Below, piece by piece: positions 53,108 to 61,854 of a stretch of 64,000 nt of DNA. The position numbers were made by a program, and so were the translations under genes. The stretch covers positions 339,717-403,716 of the forward strand of contig LR594584.1 in the NCBI GenBank assembly GCA_901538445.1, read 5' to 3'. Source of the DNA: Gemmataceae bacterium (GTDB lineage: Bacteria; Planctomycetota; Planctomycetia; Gemmatales; Gemmataceae). Position 1 is the stretch's first letter; each line of letters opens with the position of its first letter. Under the pieces are notes generated by a model. It was not told the DNA's origin, ran no database searches, and saw only the letters and a program-made list of their open reading frames with translations.

Positions 53108-55774
53108 TCACTTCTTCTGGACCGGCGCGGGGGCCGGCTCGGTCTTGCCGTCGCTCTTCTTCGGCTCCGCGTCCGACTTGGCCACGGGCTTCGGGTCCGC
53201 GGCCTTCGGGTCCGCGGCCTTCTTGGGCTCGGGCTCCGGCTTCGGGTCGGTCTTCAGTTCGACGTTGCCCTTGGGGAGGTCCACCCGCGGGGCCGCGGTG
53301 TCGAGGTTCCCGAGGTCCGCGCCGTCGTCGCCGGCCCGGGTCGCCATCGCGGCCAGCACCTTCGGGCTGACCCCGGCCCCGACGAACCGCACCGAGCCGT
53401 CGCCCATCAGTACGAAGGTGCCGGGCTTGCCGTCCGGGGTGCCGTAGGTGTGCGCGAGGCCGCGCATCGGGTTCGCCGGGTCGAGCCCGCGGACGGTCGC
53501 CCCGCCGCCGGCGATCCACGGCTGCGGCGGGCCGCCCGGGGGCGTCTGGAGCAGGTAGATCGTGTTCGAGAGCCCGTCCTTCACGTCCTCGGGCTTCGAG
53601 CCCCAGTTGTACCCCGTGATCCCGACCTTCTTCGCGAACTCGGGAACCGTCGGGTCCTGCCGGGCGATGTCGAGGCCGACCCCGGCGACCGCGACGTAGT
53701 TGGTCCCGCCCAGAACGCGGCCCTCGGCCACGAACGGCGAGGTCGCGCGCCAGGCCGACTGGGGGTACGACGGGACCAGCAACTCGGGCACCCACGCCTC
53801 GGCCGCCTCCAGGTTCAGCACGTTGGCCTTCGGGTCGTAGTCGTACCACGCCGCGTCGCGGTTGATGAGCCGCGAGAGCTGCTCGCGGTCCCGGCCCAGG
53901 TACGGGAGCAGTTCCGCGAACAGGCTCACCCGCGTGGCCGGCTGGTACTTCAGGCCCAGCCGCGAGGCGTCGGTGAGCCGCCGGTCGGCGGTGCCGCGGG
54001 GGAACTGGCCCGGCGGGGTGGCCAGCTTCGGGATCGCGGTGAGGAGCCCGTAGTACGAGAGGTCCGAGGCGTACACCGCCATCTTCCCCTTGAGCGTGTT
54101 GATCACCCCCTGGAGCCGCGGCTCGATCTTCTGCCGGAACGTCTCGGTCGGCCACGCGAGGTCCGCGGTCACGGTGACGAACCGGTCGGTCTGGGCGACC
54201 GAGATGAACCCGCTGGACGGCCCACCGGGCTGGGGCTGCTTCGGGACGATCCCGCCGGGACCGGGCTGCGGTCGGACAGTGCCCGGGCCTTCCTCGTTGT
54301 CCGAGGGCGGGTTGGGCCGGGGGCCGATCCCGCCGAGGCCGGTGCCGGGGGTCGTCGTGCCCACGGTGGTCAGGTTTCGGGCCTCGACCGGGCTGTTCAG
54401 GAAGAACGCCGTGAAATCGGCCGCCGGCTGGAGCATCGGCACGAGCTGGTCGCGGATCACCTCGAAGGCCGCCCCGTCCGAGACCATCGTGAGCCGGAGC
54501 GTGGCCGTGATCCCGGTCGGGGTGAACGACGAGACGGTCGCGGCGAGGTACTCGGTGCGGGTCAGGACCGGGTCCAGCACCGCGGTCACGGGCTGGTAGT
54601 CGGTCTTGAGCCCCTTCGGGTCGTACATCCCTTGCACCGACTTCTCGGCGTACACCACCATCGGCGGCGACCCGGTCTCGGCCCCCACGTCCTTGAGGGT
54701 CCGCTTGAGCCGCGGGTCGAGCGACAGGTACAGCGGGTTCTCGGCCTGGATCTGCCCGGCCGCGGGGGTGCCGACGGCGCTGAGGAACTTGGGGAGCCCC
54801 TTCGCGTCGAGCGCCGACAGGAAGCTCTCGAGGGCCGCGTGGTCGCCAACCAGGATGTTCTGCGAGTCGTACACGCACAGGCCGAACGGCCGCGGCCCGG
54901 TCGCCGGCTTCACCGGCCCGGCCGGGAGCTTGTCGAACAGCCCGCCGAACAGCGACGCGAAGTGGAACGAGTTCGAGACCGCGTTGGCGAACGGGTTCGA
55001 CTTGAACGCGTACAGCGTCCACTTCTTCTTGATGGGCCTGGCCCCGGCGGTCGGGGCGATCGCCGCGACCACGTCCCTCTCAAACACCGGCATTTTCAGG
55101 TTGATGACGCCGAACGGCTCGCGGGTGTCGCCCACGAAGGCGTGGTGGTACGTCGCCACCTGGTCGGCGTCCACGCCGAACGAACCGGCGAACATCTTCA
55201 GGTTGTTCGGATCGAAGAACGGCGACAGCGGGGTGAGCTTGATCTTGTCGAGGTCGAACCGGTAGACGGCCCGGGTGTCGTTCGGGAGCAGGTTCGAGGG
55301 GTCCTTGTCGCTGATCGCGGCCACGGGGGTCTTCTTGACCTCGCCGGGGTCCTTGTCCTTGGGCTTCGGCTCCGGGTCCTCCTTGTCGCCGCCGGGGGTC
55401 ACGCCCCCCTTGTTGGCGTTCTGCGACGGGACGAACGGCCGGCCGGCTTCTTGGTGTCGCCGCTGCCGCTGAGGACCGCGACCCGACCGCGGCCAGCACC
55501 AGGACCGCGAGCACCCGACGATCACCGCGAGCTTCTTTTTCTTCTTTTGGCCGCGTCGGCCGGGGCGGCGGCGACCTTCTTCTTCTTGTCCGCCTTCGCG
55601 TCCTTGCCGGCCTTCGCGTCTTGGGGTCTTCGCGTCCTTGGCCGCGCCGCCGGCGGGCTCCTCGGCCTTGAACCGGTACTTGCACTTCGGGCACTCGACC
55701 TTGGTGCCGATGGCCTTCTCGGCGACCGAGACCTGGTTCTCGCAGCTCGGGCACGGAACCTTGATGCTGGCCAT
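53108..55774 (-). CDS. Zinc-ribbon protein with C-terminal DUF1559-like segment; N-terminal region shows frame changes
   Basis: An 888-residue protein as read. It starts MASIKVPCPSCENQVSV with a zinc ribbon (CPSC and CPKC, residues 8-31). From about residue 48 to 115 the frame yields an Arg/Gly-rich stretch, while the expected Lys/Ala linker and a transmembrane helix (VLAVLVLAAVG) appear in the other frames. The frame is good again from QNANKGGVTPGG on. The C-terminal third carries VKDGLSNTIYLLQTPPGGPP and GTFVLMGDGSVRFVGAGVSP, as in DUF1559-type planctomycete surface proteins. A Pro/Lys tail ends it. Probably membrane-anchored, with the large domain outside. Function unknown. Confidence 0.65.
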   Translation of the reverse strand: MASIKVPCPSCENQVSVAEKAIGTKVECPKCKYRFKAEEPAGGAAKDAKTPRREGRQGREGGQEEEGRRRPGRRGQKKKKKLAVIVGCSRSWCWPRSGRGPQRQRRHQEAGRPFVPSQNANKGGVTPGGDKEDPEPKPKDKDPGEVKKTPVAAISDKDPSNLLPNDTRAVYRFDLDKIKLTPLSPFFDPNNLKMFAGSFGVDADQVATYHHAFVGDTREPFGVINLKMPVFERDVVAAIAPTAGARPIKKKWTLYAFKSNPFANAVSNSFHFASLFGGLFDKLPAGPVKPATGPRPFGLCVYDSQNILVGDHAALESFLSALDAKGLPKFLSAVGTPAAGQIQAENPLYLSLDPRLKRTLKDVGAETGSPPMVVYAEKSVQGMYDPKGLKTDYQPVTAVLDPVLTRTEYLAATVSSFTPTGITATLRLTMVSDGAAFEVIRDQLVPMLQPAADFTAFFLNSPVEARNLTTVGTTTPGTGLGGIGPRPNPPSDNEEGPGTVRPQPGPGGIVPKQPQPGGPSSGFISVAQTDRFVTVTADLAWPTETFRQKIEPRLQGVINTLKGKMAVYASDLSYYGLLTAIPKLATPPGQFPRGTADRRLTDASRLGLKYQPATRVSLFAELLPYLGRDREQLSRLINRDAAWYDYDPKANVLNLEAAEAWVPELLVPSYPQSAWRATSPFVAEGRVLGGTNYVAVAGVGLDIARQDPTVPEFAKKVGITGYNWGSKPEDVKDGLSNTIYLLQTPPGGPPQPWIAGGGATVRGLDPANPMRGLAHTYGTPDGKPGTFVLMGDGSVRFVGAGVSPKVLAAMATRAGDDGADLGNLDTAAPRVDLPKGNVELKTDPKPEPEPKKAADPKAADPKPVAKSDAEPKKSDGKTEPAPAPVQKK

Positions 55775-55932
55775 GAAGCCTCCGGTGAGCGGCGACGCGG
55801 GAGCGACGATCGCAATGACGACGGGCCGCCGCGCCGGCCCCGGGGCCGGGCTGCGACGCGGTTCATCTTAGCGGGCCGCAATCGAGCGGTGCAAAGGGAA
55901 TTGAAGTAACGGCCGGGCCGCCCCCGGCCCGG

Positions 55933-56775
55933 TCACTTCGCCCCGGCGCGGGCGGCCTCGCGCGCTGCGATCTCGTCGGCGAACAGCCCCCGCACCGTCT
56001 TCTTCGCCTTCCAGTCCACGAACCACGGGAAGAACCGGTTCACCAGCACGAGCATCTTGCCCTTGAGCGTGAGCGTCACGTCCACGGAGCCCTTTTCGAG
56101 CGCCCGGAGCGTCGCGACCGCCACCTGCTCGCTGGTCATCCCGCGGAGGTGGTCGAGCTGCATCTTCGCCTTCTGCTCGAGCATGTTCTGCGAGAAGTTC
56201 GTCTGCGTCAGGCCGGGGCTGACGACGATCACGTCGATCCCGTCCTTTGCGAGTTCGGCCCGGATCGCCTCGCTGAACCCGGCCACGGCGAACTTGCTCG
56301 ACGAGTACAGCGACCGGGCCGGCAGCGCCCGCTTCCCGACCACCGAGGAGATGTTCACGATCGCCGGCGTCGCGCCCTGCTTGAGCAAGGGCAGGAACAC
56401 GCGGGTGGTCTCGGTCAGCCCGAAGAAGTTCGTCTCGAAGATCCGGCGCAGGACGTCCGGGTCGGAGTCCATGAAGTGCCCGGTGGCCCCGATGCCGGCG
56501 TTGTTGACGAGTACGTCGAGCCCGCCGAAGTGCCGCGTGGCCGCGTCCACCATCGCCTGGCGGCCCTCGGGGCTGGTCACGTCGGCGACGACCGTCTCGA
56601 CGGTGCCCCCCGCCCCCCGCACCTCGGTCGCGAGGTAGCCCAGGAGTTCCGCCGAGCGGGCCGCGGCGAGCACCTTCGCCCCCCGCTTCGCGGCCTCGGT
56701 GACGAGGGCGCGGCCGATCCCCTGAGACGCCCCGGTGACGAGCACCCGCAACCCGGTCAGTTTCCGCCGCGCCAT
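55933..56775 (-). CDS. Short-chain dehydrogenase/reductase (SDR)
   Basis: A 280-residue classical SDR. Motifs: cofactor loop VLVTGASQGIGRALV (residues 11-25), NNAGIGATG, catalytic Ser in VNISSVVGKRALP and Tyr-x3-Lys in YSSSKFAVAGFSEAIRAEL, and PG at VIVVSPGLTQTNF. The RS at AARSAEL in the second beta-strand turn suggests NADP preference. Substrate unknown. The C-terminal 40 residues have an added basic segment (VNRFFPWFVDWKAKKTVRGL) that could associate with membrane, as in SDRs acting on lipids. ATG at 56775; divergent from the NagA-like gene. Confidence 0.88.
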   Translation of the reverse strand: MARRKLTGLRVLVTGASQGIGRALVTEAAKRGAKVLAAARSAELLGYLATEVRGAGGTVETVVADVTSPEGRQAMVDAATRHFGGLDVLVNNAGIGATGHFMDSDPDVLRRIFETNFFGLTETTRVFLPLLKQGATPAIVNISSVVGKRALPARSLYSSSKFAVAGFSEAIRAELAKDGIDVIVVSPGLTQTNFSQNMLEQKAKMQLDHLRGMTSEQVAVATLRALEKGSVDVTLTLKGKMLVLVNRFFPWFVDWKAKKTVRGLFADEIAAREAARAGAK

Positions 56776-56816
56776 GTCCCGCCCCCCAAAGAGGAGAAGA
56801 TCGGAGGAGAGAACCC

Positions 56817-56893
56817 CAGAGGACAGAAGCGGCAGGATCGGAGTGGCCCCGTCATCTCCTTCTGATCTCTGCACTTCTGAGATTCTGTCCTCT
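56817..56893. repeat. Intergenic inverted repeat, AGAGGACAGA family (second copy)
   Basis: Arms 56818-56828 and 56883-56893 are exact 11-bp reverse complements. The arm sequence AGAGGACAGAA also forms part of the arms at 3583-3602. Inner words (GATCTCTG, TTCTGATCTC) are also related. It lies between the divergent SDR and NagA-like genes. Confidence 0.55.
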
Positions 56894-56977
56894 CGCACCG
56901 ATTGTGTTTTACCAACCCGGTGGCCGGACCGCGACGGGGTGTGGTACGATGCGGCCCCGTTCTCCCGGGGGTCTGCG

Positions 56978-58750
56978 ATGGCTGTAACGATTTTCGCGAA
57001 CGCGACGCTGGTGCTCCCGGACCGGCTCGTCCCCGGGGCGTACCTCGAAGCCACTAACGGGCGGATCACCTACGCCGGCCACCAGCAACCGCGGCACGCG
57101 CCGAACCGGGTGGTGGACCTCGGGGGCGCGTACCTGTGCCCGGGGTTCGTGGACCTGCACGTCCACGGCGGCGACGGGGCCGACTTCATGGACGGCACGG
57201 CCGAGGCGTTCCGCACCGTGTGCCGGTGCCACGCCCGGCACGGCACCACGAGCCTGACCCCGACCAGCACCGTCGCCCGCATGGACCAGTACCTGCGGTT
57301 CCTCGACCTGTGCGGGGAACTCCGCGGCGACGTGCCGGGCGGCGCGCGGATCGTCGGCTCGCACTTCTACGGCCCGTACTTCGCCAGGCCCGCCCGCGGG
57401 TGCCACCCGGACCGTGACTTCGTCACGCCGAGCGCCGAGAACGCCGAGCCGTTCACGGCGCTGGCCGCGACGATACCGCTCACCATCACCGTCGCACCGG
57501 AACTGGAGAACGCCGAGTGGTTGGTGCGGACGTACGCGGCCCGCGGGGTGCGGTTCAACGCCGGGCACAGCTTCGCGACGTTCCCCCAGGTCGAGGCCGC
57601 CGTGCGGGCCGGGGTGCGGCACGTCGATCATCTGTTTTGTGCGATGTCCGACCGGGCCCGGCTCCGCCCGTCGCAGGCGTACCCGATGCGGGCCGGGCTC
57701 ATGGAAGCGACGCTGTACTTCGACGAGTTGACCACCGAGGTGATCGCCGACGGCCGGCACCTGTCCCCCGAGTTGCTGCGGCTCGCGTACAAGGTGAAGG
57801 GGCCGGACCGGCTCGCGCTGGTGACCGACTCGATGCGGGCCGTGGACCTGCCCGACGGCGAGTACTGGTTCGGGGCGGAGGGGACCGGCGAGCGGGTCCG
57901 CAAGCTCGACGGGGTCGGGGTGACCGTCGATGGAACGGCGCTGGCCTCCGGCGTAACGGGCATGGACCACGCCGTCCGCACCATGCACCGCACCGCCGGC
58001 GTGCCGCTCCCCGAGGCCGTCCGGATGGCGAGCCTGACCCCGTCCCGGATCATCGGGCTCGGACCAGACGCACGCGAGCATCACTGCCACCGCACCGTGA
58101 GCTTGCCGTCTTCCTTCGCCCGGCGCTCCATGCGCCGCAGGCAGATGCGGGCGGCGAACAGGAACACGGCCGCCAGGCCCGCGAGGATCGCCACCTCGGT
58201 CCCGACGTCGAACATCCCGGGCCGCCGGAACAGGATCTGCCGCATCGCGTCCATCCCGGCGGTCAGCGGGATCGCGCTGGCCACCACCGCGAGCGCCTTC
58301 GGGAAGATCGACACCGGGAAGTTGGTCCCGCTGAGCAGGTACACGGGCTCCTGGAGCAGGTTCACGACGTGCCACGCCTCGCGGCCCCACAGCAGGAAGA
58401 TCGACGCGAACATCATTCCCAGGCCGTACAGCGCCGCCAGGGTCAGCACGAACACCCCGACGAACGCGGCCCAGCTCGTGGGGTTGAGCGGCACGTCGAA
58501 GACGAGAACGCCCGTTGTGGTGATGGCCGCGGCCCGCACGAGCGTGGTCAGCATCCCGCCCAGCGCCATGCCGGTGAGCACGCCCATCATCGGGGCCGGG
58601 GACATGACGTACAGTTCGAGGTTCCCCGAGTCCCGCTCCCAGTACAGTTGCGCGCCCATGCCCCAGAGCACGTTCATCCAGAACGTCGTCATCGCCGCGC
58701 CGAGGATCACGAACCCGGTGTACTCGGGCGGCGCGTTCATCGCACGGTAG
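56978..58750 (+). CDS. nagA: NagA-like amidohydrolase with lost C-terminus; frame runs on antisense to the next gene
   Basis: Homologue of N-acetylglucosamine-6-phosphate deacetylase. From ATG 56978: FVDLHVHGGDGADFMDGT (metal HxH), GTTSLTPTST, GHSFATFPQVEAAVRAG, HLFCAMSDRARL and LVTDSMRAVDLPDGEYWFG, which carries the catalytic Asp. The usual metal-binding HLEGPF reads HFYGPYF, so the Glu ligand is missing. Homology stops after SLTPSRIIGLGPDAREH (about 58080). The final 30-45 residues of NagA (the GKDADLVV strand) are absent, and the open frame continues 220 codons antisense to the ABC permease. The true end is therefore unknown: a deletion, a pseudogene or an assembly join. Confidence 0.6.
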   Translation: MAVTIFANATLVLPDRLVPGAYLEATNGRITYAGHQQPRHAPNRVVDLGGAYLCPGFVDLHVHGGDGADFMDGTAEAFRTVCRCHARHGTTSLTPTSTVARMDQYLRFLDLCGELRGDVPGGARIVGSHFYGPYFARPARGCHPDRDFVTPSAENAEPFTALAATIPLTITVAPELENAEWLVRTYAARGVRFNAGHSFATFPQVEAAVRAGVRHVDHLFCAMSDRARLRPSQAYPMRAGLMEATLYFDELTTEVIADGRHLSPELLRLAYKVKGPDRLALVTDSMRAVDLPDGEYWFGAEGTGERVRKLDGVGVTVDGTALASGVTGMDHAVRTMHRTAGVPLPEAVRMASLTPSRIIGLGPDAREHHCHRTVSLPSSFARRSMRRRQMRAANRNTAARPARIATSVPTSNIPGRRNRICRIASIPAVSGIALATTASAFGKIDTGKLVPLSRYTGSWSRFTTCHASRPHSRKIDANIIPRPYSAARVSTNTPTNAAQLVGLSGTSKTRTPVVVMAAARTSVVSIPPSAMPVSTPIIGAGDMTYSSRFPESRSQYSCAPMPQSTFIQNVVIAAPRITNPVYSGGAFIAR

Positions 58751-58890
58751 GCGTAGGCGAACGCGGCGACGGCGAGCACGGGGAGGAGCGTCTCCTGGAG
58801 CATCCACGAGCGGCTCCGGAACAGCCACGCGACCCGGGGGTACGTGCGGGCGAGCGCGGCGTCGGCGAACAGGCGGAACGGGGACGGCAT
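58081..58890 (-). CDS. ABC-2 type transporter permease
   Basis: A 269-residue membrane protein with six hydrophobic helices of the ABC-2 type: VLAVAAFAYAYRAM, YTGFVILGAAMTTFWMNVLW, LTGMALGGMLTTLVRAAAIT, WAAFVGVFVLTLAALYGLGM, the conserved NFPVSIFPKALAVVASAIPL and EVAILAGLAAVFLFAARICL. PVYLLSGTNFPVSIFP is a hallmark loop. AAGGAA lies upstream of the ATG at 58890. It is divergent from the ABC ATPase at 59006, its likely partner. Substrate unknown. Confidence 0.85.
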   Translation of the reverse strand: MPSPFRLFADAALARTYPRVAWLFRSRSWMLQETLLPVLAVAAFAYAYRAMNAPPEYTGFVILGAAMTTFWMNVLWGMGAQLYWERDSGNLELYVMSPAPMMGVLTGMALGGMLTTLVRAAAITTTGVLVFDVPLNPTSWAAFVGVFVLTLAALYGLGMMFASIFLLWGREAWHVVNLLQEPVYLLSGTNFPVSIFPKALAVVASAIPLTAGMDAMRQILFRRPGMFDVGTEVAILAGLAAVFLFAARICLRRMERRAKEDGKLTVRWQ

Positions 58891-59005
58891 CGGTTTCCTT
58901 CGACCGCGGTCGGCGAAAAATCTCGGCCCCGTGTCCCGGGTGCCTGACTCCTATCGTATATTCGGGTGCGCGACGGACCCAAACCCACGGCCCGCAGGTG
59001 ACCGG

Positions 59006-59863
59006 GTGACGACCCCCGATACGATGATCGCCCTCCGCGGACTCCGGGTCCTGTACGGCGCGTTCGCGGCCGTGGACGGCCTGGACCTCGACATCCGCCG
59101 CGGCGAGCTGTTCGGCCTGCTCGGCCCGAACGGGGCGGGCAAGTCCACCACCATCCGCGTGCTGATCGGACAGCGCGCCCCGTCGGCCGGGGTGGTCACC
59201 GTCGGCGGGTTCGACGTGGCCCGCGAGTGGGCCAAGGTGAAGCCGCTGTTCGGGTACGTCCCGGACCGCGAGAACCACTTCGAGGAGTTCACCGGCCGGC
59301 GGAACCTGGAGTTCTTCGCCCGGCTCTACAACGTCCCCCGCGAGCGGTGCCTCACCGTCCTCAAGCTGGTCGAACTCGACGAGGCCGCGAACCTGCCGGT
59401 CCGCGGGTACTCGCTCGGGATGCGCAAGAAGCTGCTCCTGGCCCGTGCGCTGCTCCACGAACCACAGGTGATGTACCTCGACGAGCCGACCGCGAACCTC
59501 GACATCCACTCGGCCGAGGTCGTCCACCGCATCCTCCGCGACCGCGTGAAGCACGGCGCGACCGTGGTGCTGACGACGCACAACATGGAGGAGGTCGAGC
59601 AGATCTGCGACCGCGTCGGCATCGTGTGCCGTGGGAAGTTGGTGGCGCTCGACTCGCCGCTCGCGCTCAAGCAGGCCCACACCGAGCGGAAGGTGGACGT
59701 GACCCGCAACGACGGCGAGCGGGCCGTCTACGACCTGGACACCGAGACCGGCTTGAAGGGGCTGTCGGAACTCGTCGCGACCGGGCAGGTGGCCACAATG
59801 CGTACACGCGAGTTCGATTTCCACGCAACGTTCTTGAAGCTGACGGGGCTGGCGTTCGATTAG
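59006..59863 (+). CDS. ABC transporter ATP-binding protein
   Basis: A 285-residue ATPase. Walker A LLGPNGAGKSTT (around residue 36), Q-loop region VPDRENHFEEFTGRRNLEFF, signature YSLGMRKKLLLARALLHEP, Walker B VMYLDEPTANLD and the switch His in VVLTTHNMEE. The signature SLGMR replaces LSGGQ, which is common in this ABC-2 exporter class. It likely works with the permease at 58081 (divergent) and/or the one at 60280 (same strand). GTG at 59006 is chosen as start; ATG at 59024 is also possible. Confidence 0.9.
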   Translation: MTTPDTMIALRGLRVLYGAFAAVDGLDLDIRRGELFGLLGPNGAGKSTTIRVLIGQRAPSAGVVTVGGFDVAREWAKVKPLFGYVPDRENHFEEFTGRRNLEFFARLYNVPRERCLTVLKLVELDEAANLPVRGYSLGMRKKLLLARALLHEPQVMYLDEPTANLDIHSAEVVHRILRDRVKHGATVVLTTHNMEEVEQICDRVGIVCRGKLVALDSPLALKQAHTERKVDVTRNDGERAVYDLDTETGLKGLSELVATGQVATMRTREFDFHATFLKLTGLAFD

Positions 59864-59884
59864 GGGCTCGGCGAGGAGCAGGTG

Positions 59885-59944
59885 GCGAGCCGCGACCGGG
59901 AGGGAGCGGAGCACGTCTCCCGCTCCCTCCCGGTCGCGGCTCGC
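59885..59944. repeat. 25-bp-arm perfect palindrome after ABC ATPase
   Basis: Arms 59885-59909 and 59920-59944 are exact reverse complements of 25 bases with a 10-base loop. It lies between the convergent ends of the ABC ATPase and the small basic protein gene and likely ends both transcripts. The stem resembles the other long palindromes in size but not in sequence. Confidence 0.8.
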
Positions 59945-59973
59945 AAGCTGCGACACGCACGCCGCACACGGAA

Positions 59974-60186
59974 TCACCCGTTGCCGGCGGTCGCGCGGTA
60001 GTAGCCCTTGACCTTCGAGCCGTCGGCCCGGGTGTAGCCGCCAACCCACACGCGCTCGCGGCTCCCGGGGGCCGGCTTCGTACCGGAGTCGCCGCCGGAA
60101 TACTTGTTCGACCGCGGCCGCGAGTGCCCCGGAACCGACACGCTGGCCCGTTCGAGCTTCCAGGACCGCTTGCTGTTGCCTGGCAT
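59974..60186 (-). CDS. Small basic hypothetical protein
   Basis: A 70-residue, strongly basic protein (MPGNSKRSWKLERASVSVPG then RPRSNKYSGGDSG) ending with VWVGGYTRADGSKVKGYYRA. The last part fits the small V-x-GYTRxDGT-x-VxGYxR motif that occurs in diverse bacterial and phage proteins of unknown role. No signal or membrane segment. ATG at 60186. It lies between the ABC ATPase and permease genes on the other strand. Function unknown. Confidence 0.55.
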   Translation of the reverse strand: MPGNSKRSWKLERASVSVPGHSRPRSNKYSGGDSGTKPAPGSRERVWVGGYTRADGSKVKGYYRATAGNG

Positions 60187-60279
60187 GATTGCGTCTCCGT
60201 GAAGTTGTGCGACACTCCCCACCCGGGGTGGGTGCCCGCAACTTGTGTGCCCGACACCGACCCTTTGCCCCGACGACAC

Positions 60280-61590
60280 ATGCACGCCCACATCATCCGC
60301 GCGCTGATCGCCAAGGAGTGGCAGCGCCACGTCGCGAACCGCGGCGGCATCGCGCTCGGCGTGCTCCTCGTCGCCGCAGCGGTGCTGCTGTCGGTCTCGA
60401 CGCCCCGCGGGGCGGCCAAGGGAGGCGGCGGGGCCGCCGGGCTGGTCGGCGGCGTGAACCACTGCCTCGTGCAGTACGACACGCACACGGTGTTCGTCAC
60501 GCACCTGATGGAGAACGTTCCGCCCGAGTTGAAGCAGCAGATCCACTTTCAGCCGCTCTCGCGGGCGCAGACGGTGAACGGCGTGATCGTGTACCCGGTC
60601 GGGACCGGGGGGCTCCAGGTCCGCGAACTGCGGGACGGGGTCTCGCCGAACTACACCGTTCACGTCTCGGTGTGGCACCCCGAGGGAAACCCGACCGCAC
60701 TGGCCCCCTACGAGGCGTGGCTGTGGAAGGAGTTCCGCCGGTGGAACGTGCGGCGGGCGCAACTGCGGGGGGTTCCGGGGCCGCCGGAGCCGGCGTTCGA
60801 CGCCGAGAACCAGTGGCTCCTGACCGAGGCGCACAAGCGGTTCCAGGACCAGGTGGCCGAGGCCGCCGCGAACAACGCGGCGAGCGGGGTGTTCGAGGCG
60901 ACCGCGGCCGCGGCCGGCGCGCCCGTCGCCGCCGCGACCACGGGCGTCAAGCTCGCGGTGCCCGACCTGGACGTGAAGCGCGAGGGGCTGGGCGGCGAGG
61001 TGCTCACGTTCCACGCGGCGATCGTCACCGGCCTCGTCGTGTTCGCGCTGTACTTCACCTGCGTGTACCTTCTGCCGACGCTGAACTGCGAGGAGCGGGA
61101 GCGGGGCGTATTGCTCGCGCAAGCGCTGTCGCCCGCGTCGCCCCTGGAGATCGTGACCGCGAAGGCGCTGTTCTACCCGACCGCCGGGATCGGGCTCGCC
61201 GCCACGATCGCCGCGATCTACCAGCCGGCGATCCTCGCGCAGCCGTTCTTCTGGCTGTCGCTCGCCTCGGTCGCGGCCGGATTCCTCGGCATCGGGATGA
61301 CGATCTCGACCCTGGCCCGCACCCAGCGGGCCGCGTTCCTCGGCGGCATGTGCTACCTGATGGCCGTCTCGATGCTGCTCACGATCTGCTCGCTCAACAA
61401 CATCCCCATCCTCCCGTACTTCACGGTCGAGTACTTCGGACCGCGGATCCTGCACGCGGCCATCTCCTCCGCCGTGAACAACACGGAACTCACCAAAACG
61501 AACTGGTGGAACCTGCTCGGCGCGGCGCTCCTCGGCGTCGCCTGGCTCACGGTCGCCGTTCGGCTGTTCCGGCGGCGGGGGTGGCAGTGA
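60280..61590 (+). CDS. ABC-type transporter permease with large exported loop
   Basis: A 436-residue membrane protein: first helix at residues 22-42 (GGIALGVLLVAAAVLLSV), a soluble region to about residue 245 (with Ala-rich segment AANNAASGVFEATAAAAGAP), then five helices (FHAAIVTGLVVFALYFTCVY, LFYPTAGIGLAATIAAIY, FFWLSLASVAAGFLGIGMTI, AFLGGMCYLMAVSMLLTICS and LLGAALLGVAWLTVAVRLF). This matches ABC-2-type permeases with a first-helix loop, such as gliding/lipid exporters. It follows the ATPase on the same strand, 416 bases away, with the small antisense gene between. ATG at 60280. Confidence 0.8.
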   Translation: MHAHIIRALIAKEWQRHVANRGGIALGVLLVAAAVLLSVSTPRGAAKGGGGAAGLVGGVNHCLVQYDTHTVFVTHLMENVPPELKQQIHFQPLSRAQTVNGVIVYPVGTGGLQVRELRDGVSPNYTVHVSVWHPEGNPTALAPYEAWLWKEFRRWNVRRAQLRGVPGPPEPAFDAENQWLLTEAHKRFQDQVAEAAANNAASGVFEATAAAAGAPVAAATTGVKLAVPDLDVKREGLGGEVLTFHAAIVTGLVVFALYFTCVYLLPTLNCEERERGVLLAQALSPASPLEIVTAKALFYPTAGIGLAATIAAIYQPAILAQPFFWLSLASVAAGFLGIGMTISTLARTQRAAFLGGMCYLMAVSMLLTICSLNNIPILPYFTVEYFGPRILHAAISSAVNNTELTKTNWWNLLGAALLGVAWLTVAVRLFRRRGWQ

Positions 61591-61594
61591 TTTC

Positions 61595-61709
61595 GGAATG
61601 CGGAACGTGGAGTGCGGAATCCAGCCGGACAGGGAGTAGCGCGAACGTTCCACAGTCTCCGTATCAGCCTCGTTTAAATCCCCGTTCCGCACTCCGCGTT
61701 CCGCTTTCC
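61595..61709. repeat. Intergenic inverted repeat, GGAACGCG family
   Basis: Arms 61595-61620 and 61684-61709 match at 23 of 26 bases as reverse complements. It begins 5 bases past the permease stop. The arm wording (GGAATGCGGAACG, GGAGTGCGG) recurs at 21633-21655 inside the coiled-coil gene and in part at 33751-33782. Confidence 0.75.
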
Positions 61710-61770
61710 CCTGTTCCGGTCGTAGCGGCCGCACCCCCACCTCAATCAACCCAGATTGCGCAATTTGACT

Positions 61771-61799
61771 TTGACGGCATTTCCTACCCAACCTACCAT
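61771..61799 (+). promoter_or_regulatory. Candidate promoter for the TIGR03000 gene
   Basis: TTGACG (61771-61776) and TACCAT (61794-61799) are separated by 17 bases, in a patch noticeably richer in A and T than the surrounding genes. This puts a start point about 48 bases before the ATG at 61855. Confidence 0.5.
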
Positions 61800-61854
61800 C
61801 GCTGAAGTCGCCCGCTGCTGGCGTCAGTCCCGCACCACGGAGGTTCCCCGCACC

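Noticed and set aside
58090..58947. Long plus-strand open frames antisense to the ABC permease
   Set aside because: They mirror a well-supported minus-strand gene with six helices; codon use is that of the complementary strand.
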